64,000 nt of DNA. It comes from Hydractinia symbiolongicarpus (Eukaryota > Cnidaria > Hydrozoa > Anthoathecata > Hydractiniidae). Below are positions 61,101-64,000 of the stretch, piece by piece; positions within the stretch are counted from its first letter, which is position 1, and every line of letters starts with the position of its first letter. A model generated the notes under the pieces. The model saw nothing but the letters and a program-made list of their open reading frames with translations, did not search any database and was not told the DNA's origin. Location of the stretch: positions 2,668,001-2,732,000 of the forward strand of contig NC_079876.1 of NCBI RefSeq assembly GCF_029227915.1. The letters are read 5' to 3'. The translations under genes were made by a program, and so were the position numbers.

Positions 61101-64000
61101 GCCCGTAAAGTCAAAAGTATACAAAGAAAGTACCCAGGGAGTAAACTCATTTCCCGAACGATTTTTTAAATTATATTTTTACCACTAAAACGCATGAGAC
61201 TTGTAGTTTTCAAAAATGTTTTCATTTTTGATAAGACGCTGAATGAAAGAAGTTTAATCGCCGGCAAACGAAAACCTGCGATTTCCCGTAAATCCCGGAC
61301 TCGGCCCGTATAGTCAAAAGTATACAAAGAAAGTACCCAGGATGTAAACTCATTTCCCGAACGATTTTTTAAATTATTATTTCACCACTAAAGCCCATGA
61401 GACTTGTAGTTTTTAAAAATGTTTTCATGTTTGATGAGACGCTGAATAAAAGAAAATTAATCGCCGGCAAACGAAAACCCGCGATTTCCCGCAAATCCCA
61501 GGCTTGGCCCGTATAGTCGAATGTATACAAAGAAAGTACCCTTTGAGTAAACTCATTTCCAGAACGATTTTTTAAGTTATTTTTTTACCACTAAAACGCA
61601 TAAGACTTGTAGTTTTCAAAAATGTTTTCATTTCTGATGAGACGCTGAATAAAAGAAGTTTAATCGCCGGCAAACGAAAACCGAGATTTCCCGAAATCCC
61701 GGGCTTGGCCCGTATAGTCAAAAGTATACAAAGATAGTACCCAGGGAGTAAACTCATTTCCCGAACGATTTTTTAATTTATTTTTTCACCACTAAAACGC
61801 ATGAGACTTGTAGTTTTCAAAAATGTTTTCATTTTTGATGAGACGCTGAATAAAAGAAGTTTAATCGCCGGCAAACGAAAACCTGCGATTTCCCGTAAAC
61901 CCGGGACTCGGCCCGTATAGTCAAAAGTATACAAAGAAAGTACCCAGGGAGTAAACTAATTTCCCAAACGATTTTTTAAATTATTATTTCACCACTAAAG
62001 CCCATGAGACTTGTAGTTTTTAAAAATGTTTTCATTTTTCATGAGACGCTGATTAAAAGAAGTTTAATCGCCGGCAAACGAAAACCTGCGATTTCCCGTA
62101 AATCCCGGACCCGGCCCGTATAGTCAAAAGTATACAAAGAAAGTACCCAGGGAGTAAACTCATTTCCCGAACGATTTTTTAAATTATTTTTTCACCACTA
62201 AAACGCATGAGACTTGTAGTTTTCAGAAATGTTTTCATTTTTAATGAGACGCTTAATGAAAGTGGTTTAATCGCCGGCAAACGAAAACCCGCGATTTCCC
62301 GTAAATCCCGGACTCGGCCCGTATAGTCAAAAGTATACAAAGAAAGTACCCAGGGAGTAAACTAATTTCTCAAACGATTTTTTAAATTAATATTTCACCA
62401 CTAAAGCCCATGAGACTTGTAGTTTTTAAAAATGTTTTCATTTTTGATGAGACGCTGAATAAAAGAAGTTTAATCGCCGGCAAACGAAAACCTGCGATTT
62501 CCCGTAACTCCCGGACTCGGCCCGTATAGTCAAAAGTATACAAAGAAAGTATCCAGGGAGTAAACTCATTTCCCGAACGATTTTTTAAATTATTTTTTCA
62601 CCACTAAAACGCATGAGACTTGTAGTTTTCAGAAATGTTTTCATTTTTGATGAGACGCTTAATGAAAGTGGTTTAATCGCCGGCAAACGAAAACCCGCGA
62701 TTTCCCGTAAATCCCGGACTCGGCCCGTATAGTCAAAAGTATACAAAGAAAGTACCTAGGGAGTAAACTCATTTCCCGAACGATTTTTTAAATTATTTTT
62801 TCACCACTAAAACGCATAAGACTTGTAGTTTTCAAAAATGTTTTCATTTCTGATGAGACGCTGAATAAAAGAAGTTTAATCGCAGGCAAACGAAAACCGA
62901 GATTTCCCGTAAATCCCGGGCTTGGCCCGTATAGTCAAAAGTATACAAAGATAGTACCCAGGGAGTAAACTCATTTCCCGAATGATTTTTTAATTTATTT
63001 TTTCACCACTAAAACGCATGAGACTTGTAGTTTTCAAAAATGTTTTCATTTTTGATGAGACGCTGAATAAAAGAAGTTTAATCGCCGGCAAACGAAAATC
63101 TGCGATTTCCCGTAAATCCCGGACTCGGCCCGTATAGTCAAAAGTATACAAAGAAAGTACCCAGGATGTAAACTCATTTCCCGAACGATTTTTTAAATTA
63201 TTATTTCACCACTAAAGCCCATGAGACTTGTAGTTTTTAAAAATGTTTTCATGTTTGATGAGACGCTGAATAAAAGAAGTTTAATCGCCGGCAAACGAAA
63301 ACCCGCGATTTCCCGCAAATCCCGGGCTTGGCCCGTATAGTCGAATGTATACAAAGAAAGTACCATGTGAGTAAACACATTTCCAGAACGATTTTTTAAG
63401 TTATTTTTTTACCACTAAAACGCATAAGACTTGTAGTTTTCAAAAATGTTTTCATTTCTGATGAGACGCTGAATAAAAGAAGTTTAATCGCCGGCAAACG
63501 AAAACCGAGATTTCCCGTAAATCCCGGGCTTGGCCCGTATAGTCAAAAGTATACAAAGATAGTACCCAGGGAGTAAACTCATTTCCCGAACGATTTTTTA
63601 ATTTATTTTTTCACCACTAAAACGCATGAGACTTGTAGTTTTCAAAAATGTTTTCATTTTTGATGAGACGCTGAATAAAAGAAGTTTAATCGCCGGCAAA
63701 CGAAAACCTGCGATTTCCCGTAAATCCCGGACTCGGCCCGTATAGTCAAAAGCATACAAAGAAAGTACCCAGGGAGTAAACTAATTTCCCAAACGATTTT
63801 TTAAATTATTATTTCACCACTAAAGCCCATGAGACTTGTAGTTTTTAAAAATGTTTTCATTTTTGATGAGACGCTGAATAAAAAAAGTTTAATCGCCGGC
63901 AAACGAAAACCTGCGATTTCCCGTAAATCCCGGACTCGGCCCGTATAGTCAAAAGTATACAAAGAAAGTACCCAGGGAGTAAACTCATTTCCCGAACGAT

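Larger units (their letters stand above)
35629..64000 (-). repeat. Satellite array, block 3, inverted orientation
   Basis: About 140 monomers in reverse orientation, reading as CATGAGACTTGTAG, GCCGGCAAACGAAAACC, CCCGGACTCGGCCCGTATAG and so on to the window edge. Nearly all are 202-204 bp, and I found no 192-bp short monomers here. A subtype absent or rare in the forward arm is common: CCCGGGCTTGGCCCG linked to GTCGAATGTATAC, ACCCTGTGAGTAAAC and TTTCCAGAACG. Open frames of about 61-72 codons on either strand are monomer by-products. Stretches outside the sub-repeats listed below (for example 35,629-37,549 and 58,107-64,000) are ordinary monomers with no gene seen. In the last of these, GTGAGTAATCTCATTTCCAG recurs about 1,824 bp apart (near 58,907 and 60,731), implying a further nine-monomer unit. 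Confidence 0.97.

Noticed and set aside
1209-64000. Recurrent 60-107 codon open frames in the satellite as real genes
   Set aside because: They repeat with the monomer, appear on both strands, are broken by stops or shifts in sibling monomers, and lack introns, domains or a separate start context.
1-64000. CRISPR-like repeat array
   Set aside because: The repeats are contiguous 203-bp units with no unique spacers, and the window is eukaryotic.
1-64000. CENP-B box in the monomer
   Set aside because: ACGGGAAATCGCGGG and TTCGTTTGCCGGCG look partly similar, but the TTCG, A and CGGG core bases do not fall at the required spacing.
1-64000. Telomeric repeat, rRNA or complete tRNA gene
   Set aside because: No TTAGGG-type short repeats, no rRNA-like sequence and no full cloverleaf were found on either strand.

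Overview
This window is almost entirely eukaryotic tandem satellite DNA. About 300 copies of one monomer, usually 203 bp and about 37% G+C, fill it (estimated by dividing length by period). It contains no ordinary cellular gene. The only non-satellite sequence is one 3,378-bp DNA transposon at 11,293-14,670. That element has perfect 24-bp terminal inverted repeats and a protein-coding remnant broken by spliceosomal-type introns, so the host is a eukaryote, perhaps an animal. Species and chromosome position cannot be read from the sequence; a centromeric or other heterochromatic array is the natural inference.

Layout: (1) 1-11,292, satellite in forward orientation, organised as a 4,412-bp higher-order repeat (HOR) seen about 2.2 times, with a 1,004-bp secondary duplication. 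(2) 11,293-14,670, the transposon, which splits one monomer cleanly and carries its own internal 873-bp tandem duplication. (3) 14,671-35,628, satellite in the same orientation with different HOR lengths: 4,049 bp, then 2,809 and 3,418 bp, then a diverged zone with an 815-bp tetramer duplication. (4) About 35,629, an abrupt orientation switch with no unique DNA at the junction. (5) 35,629-64,000, satellite in inverted orientation, with nested duplications at offsets of 3,855, 1,014, 2,638, 2,637, 2,436 and about 1,824 bp, and with its own monomer subtypes.

Monomer anatomy: an A/T-tract stretch (TTTAAAAAATCGTTCGGG), a GTAC and a GTATAC palindrome, a GC-rich core (GGGCCGAGTCCGGG to GCCGGCG), then an A/T-rich second half ending in one of two tail types. 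The length is close to one nucleosome plus linker. A second length class of 192 bp lacks 11 bp around the GTATAC site and occurs only in the forward arm. Most HOR sizes equal 203n minus 11 bp per short monomer, give or take 1-3 bp.

The 60-107 codon open frames scattered through the array on both strands are by-products of the monomer sequence and are not annotated as genes. The strongest leads are the transposon with its unidentified intron-containing protein, the orientation switch, and the arm-restricted one-helical-turn length variant.
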